The notes under the pieces are model-generated. The model made no database searches. It was not told the origin of the DNA and saw nothing but the letters and a program-made list of their open reading frames with translations. Positions 1 through 8,221 of a stretch of 64,000 bases of DNA are shown here, piece after piece. The DNA comes from Pedobacter sp. PLR (lineage in GTDB: Bacteria; Bacteroidota; Bacteroidia; Sphingobacteriales; Sphingobacteriaceae), in contig NZ_JAPIVQ010000002.1 of assembly GCF_026239675.1 (NCBI RefSeq), positions 62,001-126,000 on the forward strand, written 5' to 3'. The first letter of the stretch is position 1, and each line of letters begins with the position of its first letter. A program made the position numbers and the translations under genes.

Positions 1-133
1 TATTTTAGGCGAAATAACGGACGGATTATTGTGCTAAATCGAAATGTTGATAGGGGAAAATATTGATAAATAATTCATTGTTATTGAGCATTACCCTATA
101 TATTTGAAATTTTTAGCAACGAAAAGATTTATA

Positions 134-1009
134 ATGACTCCGAAGGGTAAACTAATAATTATAGGTGGTGCAATAAACACCGGAAGTTTCACAGAGACAA
201 CTTTTGGATTGCCCCAGAACATGAATTTCTTTGAAAGAGGAATTCTGAAGAAAATTATGACGGAATCGATAAAGGGCACTGCATCTCGTTTTGAAATCAT
301 GACTACGGCCTCTTTAATTCCTGAAAAAGTGGGAGAGGAGTACATTAAAGCTTTTGCGCAGCTGGATGTTCAGGATGTTGGTGTTTTAAATATCATCACC
401 AGAGAACAAGCCAATTCAGAAGAAAATTGTGCAAGGATCAAAGCCGCAGATGTGATTGTTTTTACCGGTGGTGATCAATTGCGTTTGTCTTCTATTTTCG
501 GCGGTACCGCCATTCATCAGATTCTGCTGGACAAATATCAGGACGAAGCCGTGGTGATTGCGGGAACTTCCGCAGGTGCTGCAGCAAGCTCTAAAAATAT
601 GATTTATCAAGGTAGTAGTAAAGATGCCCTGCTGAAAGGCGAGGTTAAAATTACCGGTGGTCTTGGTTTTATTGATGGTGTAATTGTAGATACCCATTTT
701 GTGCAGAGAGGAAGGATTGGCAGGTTGCTATATGCGACTGCAAGTAGCCCTGGTATCCTTGGAATCGGCTTAGGGGAAGATACCGGCCTGTTTATTTCCA
801 ATGGAAATATCATGGAAGCCATCGGCTCAGGAATGGTCATTCTTGTAGACGGAAGAAACATGACTGACACCAATCTGACTGATGTAGAAATGGGGCAACC
901 GGTTTCCATCAGTAACATGACGGTTCATGTGATGTGCGACGGTGATATTTATGACCTTAGCGAACACAAATTAACCATTCATCACCCCAAAGTGATCCCG
1001 GTAGATTAA
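134..1009 (+). CDS. cphB: Cyanophycinase (peptidase S51 family)
   Basis: Predicted serine exopeptidase that cuts cyanophycin (multi-L-arginyl-poly-L-aspartate) into beta-Asp-Arg dipeptides. The 291-residue product has the S51 layout: an N-terminal KLIIIGGA strand, a VFTGGDQ motif and the nucleophile elbow GTSAGA with Ser at about residue 146. The ATG at 134 is preferred over an in-frame TTG at 104, which would add ten residues with no family resemblance. The next gene, 27 bp downstream on the same strand, encodes an isoaspartyl peptidase that would finish the degradation, so the two look like an operon. No cyanophycin synthetase lies in the window, so the polymer could be made by a gene outside it or scavenged. 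Family assignment is strong; the natural substrate is inferred. Confidence 0.9.
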   Translation: MTPKGKLIIIGGAINTGSFTETTFGLPQNMNFFERGILKKIMTESIKGTASRFEIMTTASLIPEKVGEEYIKAFAQLDVQDVGVLNIITREQANSEENCARIKAADVIVFTGGDQLRLSSIFGGTAIHQILLDKYQDEAVVIAGTSAGAAASSKNMIYQGSSKDALLKGEVKITGGLGFIDGVIVDTHFVQRGRIGRLLYATASSPGILGIGLGEDTGLFISNGNIMEAIGSGMVILVDGRNMTDTNLTDVEMGQPVSISNMTVHVMCDGDIYDLSEHKLTIHHPKVIPVD

Positions 1010-1036
1010 CATCAGTTCATACCCTAAATTAAAAGG

Positions 1037-1879
1037 ATGAAAATTATTATTCATGGCGGTTTTTTCAGCGAGTCTGGAACCAACCAGGAAACCAAAATAG
1101 CAAAACAGAAAGCCCTGGCGGCTATTGTAAGCCAATCTCATCAGTATTTAAGCACGCATACCGCATTGGAAACCGTAGTTTATGCCGTGAGTTTATTAGA
1201 AGATGATCCGCTTTTTAACGCCGGATTGGGGTCACAGATTCAAAGCGATGGTGAGCTGCGCCTGAGTGCTGCTTTAATGGATGGTAAAAGCCAGAAGTTT
1301 TCAGGTGTGATCAATATTCAAAATGTGAAAAACCCGATACAGGTTTCCGAAAAGCTGCTCAGCTATGACGACCGCGTATTGAGCGGTGCAGGGGCATTAG
1401 ATTTTGCCCGTGACCAGGGCTTTGATTTTTTCGATCCGGTCATTCCGCAGAGAAGGCAGGAATATGAAGAGAAATTACAGCAATCTTCCAGATTAGGTAC
1501 TGTAGGATGTGTCGCCTTAGACGCGGATGGTAACCTTGCTGCGGCAACCTCTACAGGCGGAAAAGGATTTGAAATCCCTTGTCGCGTAAGTGATTCAGCC
1601 ACGGTAGCCGGAAATTTTGCCAATGAACATGCAGGGATTTCCTGCACCGGAGTTGGAGAAGATATTGTAAGTGCAGCACTGGCAGCTAAAATTGTGACCC
1701 GTGTGACTGACGGCTTTACACTAAAAAATGCCTGTGATAAATCATTTGAAGAACTGAAAGCCTTTGATGGTTTTGCAGGGGTAATCGGCATTAGTGCCTC
1801 CGGAGAATTGTATCATACCGACTCTCATCCTTATATGGTCTGGGCTGCATTTGACGGTAGTTTACAGGTGTTTAACTAA
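1037..1879 (+). CDS. iaaA: Isoaspartyl peptidase / plant-type L-asparaginase (Ntn hydrolase)
   Basis: Predicted threonine-type N-terminal nucleophile hydrolase that cleaves beta-aspartyl dipeptides such as beta-Asp-Arg, and often L-asparagine. The protein has 280 residues. The autoprocessing site is the GTVG motif, with the future N-terminal Thr at about residue 155, followed by the beta-subunit motif with TSTGG. The alpha part carries NAGLGS. In this family the precursor cuts itself into alpha and beta chains. The ATG follows an AAAAGG stretch and sits 27 bp after the cyanophycinase stop. Together they form the second and last step of cyanophycin breakdown to Asp and Arg (known for the families; inferred here). 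No signal peptide is visible. Confidence 0.92.
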   Translation: MKIIIHGGFFSESGTNQETKIAKQKALAAIVSQSHQYLSTHTALETVVYAVSLLEDDPLFNAGLGSQIQSDGELRLSAALMDGKSQKFSGVINIQNVKNPIQVSEKLLSYDDRVLSGAGALDFARDQGFDFFDPVIPQRRQEYEEKLQQSSRLGTVGCVALDADGNLAAATSTGGKGFEIPCRVSDSATVAGNFANEHAGISCTGVGEDIVSAALAAKIVTRVTDGFTLKNACDKSFEELKAFDGFAGVIGISASGELYHTDSHPYMVWAAFDGSLQVFN

Positions 1880-1887
1880 AATTGTTA

Positions 1888-1895
1888 TATCTTTG
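1888..1895 (+). promoter_or_regulatory. -7 promoter element TATCTTTG
   Basis: Matches the Bacteroidota sigma-ABfr -7 consensus TAnnTTTG and ends only 4 bases before the ATG at 1900. No clear -33 TTG is visible. If used, the TPR-gene transcript would start at or within a base or two of its start codon. Confidence 0.4.
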
Positions 1896-1899
1896 TAAG

Positions 1900-2580
1900 A
1901 TGAACAAACTTTGTTTAGTTATTCTTTTCCTACTCTTTTCAGGAAAGGCAATGACACAAACCAATACTTTTCTTCCTCAGGAACCACCAGCAACGAGCGG
2001 CGCAATTAATATTGTGACCTCTAGTCTGGAAGAGGCTGATGGCAATACTTATTTTGCAGAAGCACTGAAGAATGAAAGAAGAGGTGACCTCAATGATGCC
2101 CTTAATTTATATACTAAAGCCGCATTTGAGTTCAATTCCTCTAAACTTTTTGTTCGTTATGGAGAGGCATTGATGAAACTAGGAAATGTTCACCTGATGA
2201 TGAATCATTATACCGAAGCAGAACAGGTTATCCTGAATGTAGCCTTGAAAAACTATTCCAAAATCGGCAGTAAAAACGGCCAGATGGAAGCTTACTACCA
2301 ATTGGGCAGGATTTATTTAGCTGCCGGTAAACTGACACAATCACTTTGGTTTTATACCCAGCAGGGCATCCTTGCCAAACAGCTCAACAACAATAATGCG
2401 TATGTAGAGTCTGTTATTGGCATCGCCCAGGTGAAAATTAAGAAAAAAGAATATATCCTCGCTTCAAGAGATTTGAACAGGGCGGAACTGCTGTTGAAAT
2501 CGGCAAATAATGCACAGTTGAAAAGTAGAATTAAAGAAACAAGATCGCTAATTCCCTCAAAATTAGTCGCTAAGAAGTAA
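1900..2580 (+). CDS. Secreted tetratricopeptide-repeat protein
   Basis: A 226-residue protein with a hydrophobic N-terminal signal (MNKLCLVILFLLFSGKAMTQ, cleavage likely after the Ala/Thr region). The rest is alpha-helical with at least three TPR-like units: one around the NERRGDLNDALNLYTKAA motif, one around the MNHYTEAEQVILN motif, and one around YYQLGRIYLAAGKLTQSLWF. TPRs are protein-protein scaffolds; no catalytic domain is present, so the role is unknown. An in-frame TTG at 1882 is possible, but the ATG at 1900 gives a proper signal peptide and lies just after a -7 element. It lies 20 bp after the isoaspartyl peptidase but probably has its own promoter. Likely periplasmic. Confidence 0.75.
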   Translation: MNKLCLVILFLLFSGKAMTQTNTFLPQEPPATSGAINIVTSSLEEADGNTYFAEALKNERRGDLNDALNLYTKAAFEFNSSKLFVRYGEALMKLGNVHLMMNHYTEAEQVILNVALKNYSKIGSKNGQMEAYYQLGRIYLAAGKLTQSLWFYTQQGILAKQLNNNNAYVESVIGIAQVKIKKKEYILASRDLNRAELLLKSANNAQLKSRIKETRSLIPSKLVAKK

Positions 2581-2606
2581 TCTTTTAAACCTCCGAAATT
2601 ATCATC

Positions 2607-2634
2607 AGCCTATGGGTTTTTGTATAGGTTTTTT
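2607..2634 (+). terminator. Probable intrinsic terminator after the TPR gene
   Basis: Seven-pair stem 2607-2613 / 2624-2630 (one G-U) around a 10-base loop, running into a T tract at 2629-2634. Placed 27 bp after the TPR stop codon. Confidence 0.55.
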
Positions 2635-2654
2635 AATTACTTTTGATAAGTTGA

Positions 2655-2690
2655 CAGAAAAGAGACGGTAATAATACTGTCTCTTTTCTG
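2655..2690 (+). other. Strong hairpin upstream of the tail-specific protease
   Basis: Perfect 12-bp inverted repeat 2655-2666 / 2679-2690. An inner extension (G2667-T2678 through A2670-T2675) leaves a 4-base loop at 2671-2674. It follows the terminator-like hairpin at 2607-2634 and precedes the protease start by about 66 bp, with only a short T tract after it. It could be a second terminator, a transcript-stability stem or a leader element. Confidence 0.6.
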
Positions 2691-2756
2691 TTTAATCGTG
2701 ATATTGGTATCATATTAGTTGTGGATTATAAAATGGATTTTAAATTATTCAAAGAA

Positions 2757-4922
2757 ATGTTAAAAAGAACATTACTGGTCATCTTTACTGCTGCTGTACT
2801 GGCATGCCAAGCTTCCCCTAAGCCACAACCACTGGTTCAGGGCGTAAGTAATATTGTGCCTGACGAACGCCAGGCATTAGTAGTTAGGGAGGTCGTGGGC
2901 CTGATCGAAAACTATAACTACAAAAAGATAAAGCTCAATGATTCTATCTCTTCTTTGATTCTTGATAAATATATCAAGGATCTGGATCCATATAGATATT
3001 ATTTTCTGGCTTCAGATATTAAGGATTTTGAACAGTTTAGGAACACCCTGGACGATGATTTCAGAAATGGCGACCTAAGCGCACCCTTTTACATCTTTAA
3101 CGTTTATTTGAAAAGATACAACGAGTGGCTGAACTATACGCTTACTCAGGTGAAAGGTAAATATGATTTCAAGGAAGATGATACTTATGTATTTGACCGC
3201 GAGAAAATGCCATGGGAAACTACCATAACAGGATTACAGGAGATCTGGAAGAAAAAAGTAAAATACGATCTGGTCAACCTGAAAATCGCAGGTACGCCGC
3301 CATCAAAAAACATAGAAACACTAACTAAAAGATATGAAAACCTAAAGTCTCAGACCAATAAGGTAAACAATCAGGATGTGTTTCAAATTGTGATGGATGC
3401 TTTTACCGAAACCATCGATCCGCACACCAATTATTTTAACCCGGCAAATGCGCAACAGTTCAATGAAGATATGGCGCGCTCTTTTGAGGGAATCGGTGCA
3501 AGACTTAAACTGGAAAATGACATCCTGAAGATTGATGAAGTAATCCCGGGTGGACCTGCTTTCAAAAGTAAATTACTAAGTGCCGGCGACCGTATTGTCG
3601 GTGTTGCGCAAGGTAATGGCGAATTTGAAGACATTATCGGCTGGAGAATCGACAATTCAGTTTCTAAAATAAAAGGCCCTAAAGGCACTAAAGTAAGGTT
3701 GAAAATTATCCCTGCCGGACGTGAGCTTTCCTCTAAGCCTGTCATTATTGAATTAATGAGAGAGCGTATTGTGATGGAAGATCAATCGGCTAAGAAAACC
3801 GTGAAAACGATACTGTCTGATGGTAAACCGTATAAAATCGGGATCATCAGGGTTCCTGCTTTCTATGCAGACTTTAAAGCGGCTAATGCCGGTGATCCGA
3901 ACTACAAAAGCACCACCCGTGATGTGAGGCTATTGATTGATACGCTGAAAAATAAAGATAAAGTGGATGCTATTGTGATGGACTTACGTGCCAATGGTGG
4001 TGGTTCATTAGTGGAAGCGATTGATTTGACAGGCCTGTTTATTGATAAAGGTCCGGTGGTACAAGTGAAAAACACCAAGAATGAAATTGAAGTGAATGAA
4101 GATACCAATCCGGGTGTAGTCTGGGACGGCCCGCTGGGTGTGATGGTAGATCGCCTGAGTGCTTCTGCTTCTGAGATTTTTGCTGGTGCAATCCAGGATT
4201 ATGGAAGAGGAGTGATCATGGGTACACAAACTTATGGTAAAGGTACGGTGCAGTCTTCTATTGACCTGAACAGACTGGTTAATCCTTCATTATTGCAAAG
4301 GATTGCTGCTTTGGTAAATAAAGATGCTAAAACAACGGTGACTACGACTAAAGACGGTGCGCCAATTCAATTGGGACAAATCAACTTAACAATGGCTAAG
4401 TTTTACCGTGTTAATGGTAGCAGTACACAACATAAAGGTGTAATGCCGGATATTCAGTTCCCTTCTCTTTACCCATTGAATAAAATAGGTGAAGATACAG
4501 AGCCGTCAGCTTTGCCCTGGGATGAAGTGCCTAAATCGAACTTTGCACCTGTAGCTAACCTCGCTCCATTGAAACCGGAACTGGTAAAACGACATGAAGA
4601 AAGAATGGCGAAATCTCTGGATTATAAAACATTGGAACAAGATATCGCAGACATGAAAAAGCGTGACGGAGAGATCTCTATCACTTTAAATGAAAGCAAG
4701 CTTAAAGCGGAACGCGATAGCCTGGAAACAAAATCTCTGGATAGAATTAATAAGTTAAGAGCTTCAAAAGGCCTTCCTCCGGTAAAAAAAGGAGATAAGG
4801 TGAAGAAAGAAGAGAACATTGACTTTATTGAAGATGAAAGTTTACAGATCATTGCCGACTTAATCAAGTTGAGTGATCCAAAGAAAACGGAACTGGTAAA
4901 TAGAGCAGGCGGTTTTAATTAG
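2757..4922 (+). CDS. prc: Tail-specific (C-terminal processing) periplasmic protease, S41A
   Basis: Predicted Prc/CtpA-type serine protease that degrades or trims envelope proteins from their C-termini. From the ATG at 2757 the product has 721 residues and begins with a lipoprotein signal ending VLAC (Cys17). ATG 2733 and GTG 2721 are in frame and would lengthen the signal. An N-terminal TSP region is followed by a PDZ domain (after FEGIGARLKLENDILKI) and the S41 catalytic core. DRLSASASE carries the nucleophile Ser (about residue 470), and TYGKGTVQ carries the general-base Lys 25 residues later (about 495), the spacing of E. coli Prc. The C-terminus is a charged DUF3340-type region with KKGDK repeats. 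It stands alone between a leader hairpin and a terminator. Confidence 0.93.
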   Translation: MLKRTLLVIFTAAVLACQASPKPQPLVQGVSNIVPDERQALVVREVVGLIENYNYKKIKLNDSISSLILDKYIKDLDPYRYYFLASDIKDFEQFRNTLDDDFRNGDLSAPFYIFNVYLKRYNEWLNYTLTQVKGKYDFKEDDTYVFDREKMPWETTITGLQEIWKKKVKYDLVNLKIAGTPPSKNIETLTKRYENLKSQTNKVNNQDVFQIVMDAFTETIDPHTNYFNPANAQQFNEDMARSFEGIGARLKLENDILKIDEVIPGGPAFKSKLLSAGDRIVGVAQGNGEFEDIIGWRIDNSVSKIKGPKGTKVRLKIIPAGRELSSKPVIIELMRERIVMEDQSAKKTVKTILSDGKPYKIGIIRVPAFYADFKAANAGDPNYKSTTRDVRLLIDTLKNKDKVDAIVMDLRANGGGSLVEAIDLTGLFIDKGPVVQVKNTKNEIEVNEDTNPGVVWDGPLGVMVDRLSASASEIFAGAIQDYGRGVIMGTQTYGKGTVQSSIDLNRLVNPSLLQRIAALVNKDAKTTVTTTKDGAPIQLGQINLTMAKFYRVNGSSTQHKGVMPDIQFPSLYPLNKIGEDTEPSALPWDEVPKSNFAPVANLAPLKPELVKRHEERMAKSLDYKTLEQDIADMKKRDGEISITLNESKLKAERDSLETKSLDRINKLRASKGLPPVKKGDKVKKEENIDFIEDESLQIIADLIKLSDPKKTELVNRAGGFN

Positions 4923-4936
4923 AAAATATAGCTTAT

Positions 4937-4977
4937 AAAAAAAGGGGATGCCAGCAATGGACATCCCCTTTTTTTAT
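4937..4977. terminator. Bidirectional intrinsic terminator
   Basis: Perfect 14-bp stem (seven A then GGGGATG at 4937-4950, its complement from 4962) with an 11-base loop. It lies between the convergent prc and SPFH genes, with U tracts for both directions. Confidence 0.9.
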
Positions 4978-4991
4978 AGACTGATATTGGT

Positions 4992-5921
4992 TTATTTATC
5001 GTCTTTGTTTTTCTGGAGCTGCATGGCCATCATTTCTTTCATGGTTTTATTCATGCCTTCTGTTGAGCCATCAAGGAAAATCACATTGCCATCGCTGTTT
5101 TCTGCAAAATGTTTGATGGATTCTGTCCACATGGTGAATAAGATCACAGAGATATCCAGATTGGCTTCTTCCATTTCCTGTGCGGCCTTGGTCATCCCAT
5201 GCGCTACTTCTGCACGGAATAAAGCGATACCCTGTCCGCGTAACTGAGCGGCTTCTCTTTCTGCTGCTGCGGCAATTTTGATGGCATTACCATCTGCTTC
5301 TGCACCTTTGGTTTTGGTAATCAATAAAGCCTGACCTTCATTCTCTGCTGCTGCTTTTAAGTTATTGGAAGCCACAACTCTACTCATCGAGCGCATAATT
5401 TCATCATCGAAAGTAATGTCGTTCAATTGAAGATCCTGTAGATGATAGCCCCAGCTTTCCAAAACCTGGTCGATCTGGTGCTTTACATGGTCTACAATCT
5501 CATTACGCTGCGCCAATACATTAGCTTGTCGCTGTGTAGCAACATAGGCCCTGATCGATCCTTCAATCGTCCGGATCAATGCCTGCATGAGGTTAGTCGC
5601 GTCTACAAATTTAAAGGCTACGTTTTTAATGGTTTCTTCGTCGTGGTTCAGCACAGAATAAAGCAGCATGGCTTTAAAGTACACATTGGCCTGATCCTGG
5701 GTAACCGCCTGGAAAGAGAGCTCTACAGAGCGGTTCTGTATCGAGATTCTGGATTGAACAACTTCAAATAAAGGGATTTTGAAACTTAAACCCGGTCTTA
5801 ACAATCGTCTGTATTTTCCAAAAATTGTAACGACAGCGATCGTTCCTTGTTTTACGGTAACGAAGGAGCTGATCAAAATAACTAGTGCGATAAACACTAT
5901 AATGTAAAGGGTAAGATTCAT
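4992..5921 (-). CDS. SPFH/Band 7 family membrane protein
   Basis: A 309-residue stomatin/prohibitin-like protein. One N-terminal transmembrane segment (MNLTLYIIVFIALVILISSF) is followed by a Band 7 domain starting at VKQGTIAVVTIFGKY, and then an Ala/Glu-rich coiled-coil region that is typical of SPFH oligomerisation. The C-terminus is Met/Lys rich. Such proteins form membrane-microdomain scaffolds or protease-associated rings; the partner here is unknown. The ATG at 5921 is chosen because further upstream in-frame codons encode a stretch unlike the family. Convergent with prc, with which it shares a terminator. Confidence 0.85.
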   Translation of the reverse strand: MNLTLYIIVFIALVILISSFVTVKQGTIAVVTIFGKYRRLLRPGLSFKIPLFEVVQSRISIQNRSVELSFQAVTQDQANVYFKAMLLYSVLNHDEETIKNVAFKFVDATNLMQALIRTIEGSIRAYVATQRQANVLAQRNEIVDHVKHQIDQVLESWGYHLQDLQLNDITFDDEIMRSMSRVVASNNLKAAAENEGQALLITKTKGAEADGNAIKIAAAAEREAAQLRGQGIALFRAEVAHGMTKAAQEMEEANLDISVILFTMWTESIKHFAENSDGNVIFLDGSTEGMNKTMKEMMAMQLQKNKDDK

Positions 5922-6071
5922 AATGAAGCGTTTTTTGGTGAAATATGTTGGCTTCAAGATACAAAGAATTTTGATTTTCAGGTGATCCTGAGTGGTGTTC
6001 GGAATGTTGGAGACATCTGAAAAGAGTTGAGGCATAGATTTTGCCTTGTCATCATAAACAACACAAATCTT

Positions 6072-6257
6072 ATGAACGTAAAACGCACTTTCGGAACAAT
6101 ATTAACCATACTGGGCATTGTAGGGCTTATTTATGCCGGTTATGGCTTTGTGAAACACAGTCTGCAAAGCAGAGAACTGATCGTAGCAGGAATCATTGGG
6201 TTGATCTTCTTTGTATCCGGTATTGGATTAGTGAAAAATACTAAGGACGAAGCTTAA
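6072..6257 (+). CDS. Small two-helix membrane protein
   Basis: A 61-residue protein with two hydrophobic helices (TILTILGIVGLIYAGYGF and ELIVAGIIGLIFFVSGIGLV) separated by a short polar loop with KHSLQSRE. The N- and C-termini are charged. It resembles short conserved hypothetical membrane proteins of Bacteroidota but carries no motif that gives a function. The ATG at 6072 gives a compact, well-formed protein; upstream in-frame codons look random. It is divergent from the SPFH gene and overlaps the CapA-like gene end to end by 4 bp (its stop TAA is 6255-6257, the other gene's stop is 6254-6256). Confidence 0.6.
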   Translation: MNVKRTFGTILTILGIVGLIYAGYGFVKHSLQSRELIVAGIIGLIFFVSGIGLVKNTKDEA

Positions 6258-7360
6258 AATTTTTTGCGCCCGATTTTTCCATTTTCAGAGAAGTCCAGCT
6301 GGTGGCCAGGGAAATCAGTGTCGGTCAGGGTTTTTATTTTATGAAATGCAGCATCCTGATCATCCAGTCTCAGGCGGTTGATCTTGTCTTGTTTTACGGA
6401 AATAACGTCAGCAGACAGGAAATCGCCGTCGCCGTTTAACTTTATTTGCAGGAGTGGAGCAATGCCATTAGGACCTTTCAGACTGAACATTCCGTAGGTA
6501 CAGAAGTTGCCCAGACTGTAAGCGATAAACTTATTTTTATACAATTCCACTGCCCTGGTTACATGGGGGCCATGACCTAAGACGATATCTGCACCGGCAT
6601 CAATCACCCCATGTGCAAAGCGATATACATCACCACGGTTTTCTTTGTAAAAGATTTCATTTGCCCGGGGAACATGCTCAAATCTGGCGCCTTCTGCTCC
6701 TCCGTGAAAAGAAACAATGACAATATTTGCCTGTTGCTTTAAGCGGCTGACCAATTCTTTTGCCGCGACCAGGTTGTTGATAGAAAGCGTGTTTTCGTTG
6801 GGTGCAAAAGCACAGATCGCGTATTTTACACTGTCTATTTCGAAGATCTGGAAAGGATGAGATTGTAAACCAGCATAATTAATTTGTAAAGAATCCAGGA
6901 TTGCCATGGTGCGCTTTCTGCCTTTACTGCCAAAATCGCCGACATGGTTATTGGCAATACTTAGGACATTAAATCTCGCATCTTTAACAATTCCGGCATA
7001 ACGTTCCGGCATTCTGAAAGCAAAACAGCTGTTGCTTAGCGTGTCTTTACATTTGGTAGATTTCCCGTTGTTCAGGAAGCAACCTTCGAGGTTTCCGAAA
7101 ATCAGGTCTCCTTTTAAATAAGGGGTTACCTCCTGAAAACTGTTTACCGCATCGTCTGTAGGTAGATTTGCTTTGGTCGGATAGGCAGAACCCAGCATAA
7201 TATCGCCGACAGCAGCAATCCTGATGGTATCTTTTTTAACCTTAGGGATAGTATCGGTTTTAACGAATGAAGCCGTAGGTACACTCGCGCGGTTTCCTTC
7301 GCAGCTAAATAAGAATAAAGCGGATAAACAGAGTAAGGCAAGCGTATTTAGTGGTTTCAT
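6254..7360 (-). CDS. CapA-family metallophosphatase-like lipoprotein
   Basis: A 368-residue lipoprotein (signal MKPLNTLALLCLSALFLFSC, lipobox Cys20) with a PGA_cap/CapA domain. Motifs seen in order are AAVGDIMLGS, GNLEGC, ANNHVGDFG, SFHGGAEG and LGHGPHV, which supply the Asp/His/Asn ligands expected of a calcineurin-like di-metal centre. CapA homologues act in poly-gamma-glutamate capsule synthesis or anchoring, but no capB/capC genes are nearby, so the role is open. The upstream gene is separated by an intrinsic terminator, so this gene probably has its own promoter or depends on read-through. Confidence 0.85.
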   Translation of the reverse strand: MKPLNTLALLCLSALFLFSCEGNRASVPTASFVKTDTIPKVKKDTIRIAAVGDIMLGSAYPTKANLPTDDAVNSFQEVTPYLKGDLIFGNLEGCFLNNGKSTKCKDTLSNSCFAFRMPERYAGIVKDARFNVLSIANNHVGDFGSKGRKRTMAILDSLQINYAGLQSHPFQIFEIDSVKYAICAFAPNENTLSINNLVAAKELVSRLKQQANIVIVSFHGGAEGARFEHVPRANEIFYKENRGDVYRFAHGVIDAGADIVLGHGPHVTRAVELYKNKFIAYSLGNFCTYGMFSLKGPNGIAPLLQIKLNGDGDFLSADVISVKQDKINRLRLDDQDAAFHKIKTLTDTDFPGHQLDFSENGKIGRKKF

Positions 7361-7383
7361 GAGTAAGCGTTTATTTTTTTCAT

Positions 7384-7414
7384 AAAAAAAGTCCTCCCGG
7401 TATGATGGGAGGAC
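7384..7414 (-). terminator. Intrinsic terminator for the NlpC/P60 gene
   Basis: Perfect 8-bp stem 7391-7398 / 7407-7414 (GTCCTCCC/GGGAGGAC). On the minus strand it is followed by a run of seven T. It lies 26 bp after the NlpC/P60 stop. Confidence 0.9.
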
Positions 7415-7439
7415 TAAATGTCTTTTGGTTTGTGAAGGA

Positions 7440-7994
7440 TTATTCCTCCATCAGGTCATTTTTCACAGGGTCCAGAATTCTGCCACCTTTGTAAAAATAC
7501 CTCGAATAATAAGGGTCGTTTAAATTGCTGATTACTACTCCGCGACTGGAAGAGGCATGAGCGAAGCGGTTATCACCAAGAAAAATGCCAATATGCGTAA
7601 TGCTGCGGCTTTTGATCTTGAAAAATACCAGATCTCCTTCTTTTAGCTCGTCTTTTGGCAATGGATCTACCATGCTAAAAATGTCGCGTGAATTGCGGAG
7701 TATCGTTGTGTTGAAAACTTTATCGTAAATCGCTTTTGTAAAAGCGGAACAATCAATGCCTTTTTTGGTATTTCCACCGAATCGGTAAGGAGTACCTATC
7801 CATTCGTAAATGAATTTGTAAAGTTTGATGTTTGAAGTCGCATCTACTGCAACACCCATTACCTGAGAAAAATATTGGGAAGCTAAATTATCAGGATCTT
7901 CTAATTTATTGGTTTCTTTTGATTTTGTCTGTGCATGAACGGCAGAGAGGCTGCACGCGACAATTAGGGTAGAAAACAAAAATCTTTTTATCAT
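7440..7994 (-). CDS. NlpC/P60 cell-wall endopeptidase, secreted
   Basis: A 184-residue exported protein (signal MIKRFLFSTLIVACSLSAVHA) with a single NlpC/P60 domain. The catalytic Cys is in KKGIDCSAF (about Cys82), the His in ITHIGIF, and the third polar residue probably in FAHASSSRG. Enzymes of this family cut gamma-D-Glu to diaminopimelate bonds in peptidoglycan stem peptides. No SH3 or other binding domain is present, so it is a minimal hydrolase. The ATG at 7994 is chosen for the signal peptide; further in-frame codons upstream have none. A good promoter lies about 65-100 bp upstream, divergent from pdhA. Confidence 0.9.
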   Translation of the reverse strand: MIKRFLFSTLIVACSLSAVHAQTKSKETNKLEDPDNLASQYFSQVMGVAVDATSNIKLYKFIYEWIGTPYRFGGNTKKGIDCSAFTKAIYDKVFNTTILRNSRDIFSMVDPLPKDELKEGDLVFFKIKSRSITHIGIFLGDNRFAHASSSRGVVISNLNDPYYSRYFYKGGRILDPVKNDLMEE

Positions 7995-8060
7995 ACTCTT
8001 AAGTTTGGGTAATAGACACTTACACTTAAACGTACACCACTGGGGCTTATTGTCCGGTGT

Positions 8061-8092
8061 CAAAACTATGTATTTTACAAATGTTATCCAAA
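8061..8092 (-). promoter_or_regulatory. Promoter of the NlpC/P60 gene
   Basis: On the minus strand TTTG (8092-8089) and TAGTTTTG (8068-8061) are separated by 20 bases, a close match to the Bacteroidota TTG-N17-23-TAnnTTTG consensus. It predicts a leader of roughly 60 nt. Confidence 0.65.
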
Positions 8093-8157
8093 TGTAAACT
8101 GTTTAAAAGTAAAAGTTATCCACATTTTCTGTAACCTTAGTGTTCATTTTACATGTT

Positions 8158-8192
8158 TTTGTTCAATATGTTGCAATAAAAAAGTAGATTTG
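8158..8192 (+). promoter_or_regulatory. Promoter of pdhA
   Basis: TTTG at 8158-8161 and TAGATTTG at 8185-8192, with 23 bases between them, fit the Bacteroidota promoter consensus. The pdhA ATG follows 29 bases after the -7 element. Confidence 0.6.
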
Positions 8193-8221
8193 CTCTTGTA
8201 AATAAAAACCAATACCCAAAA

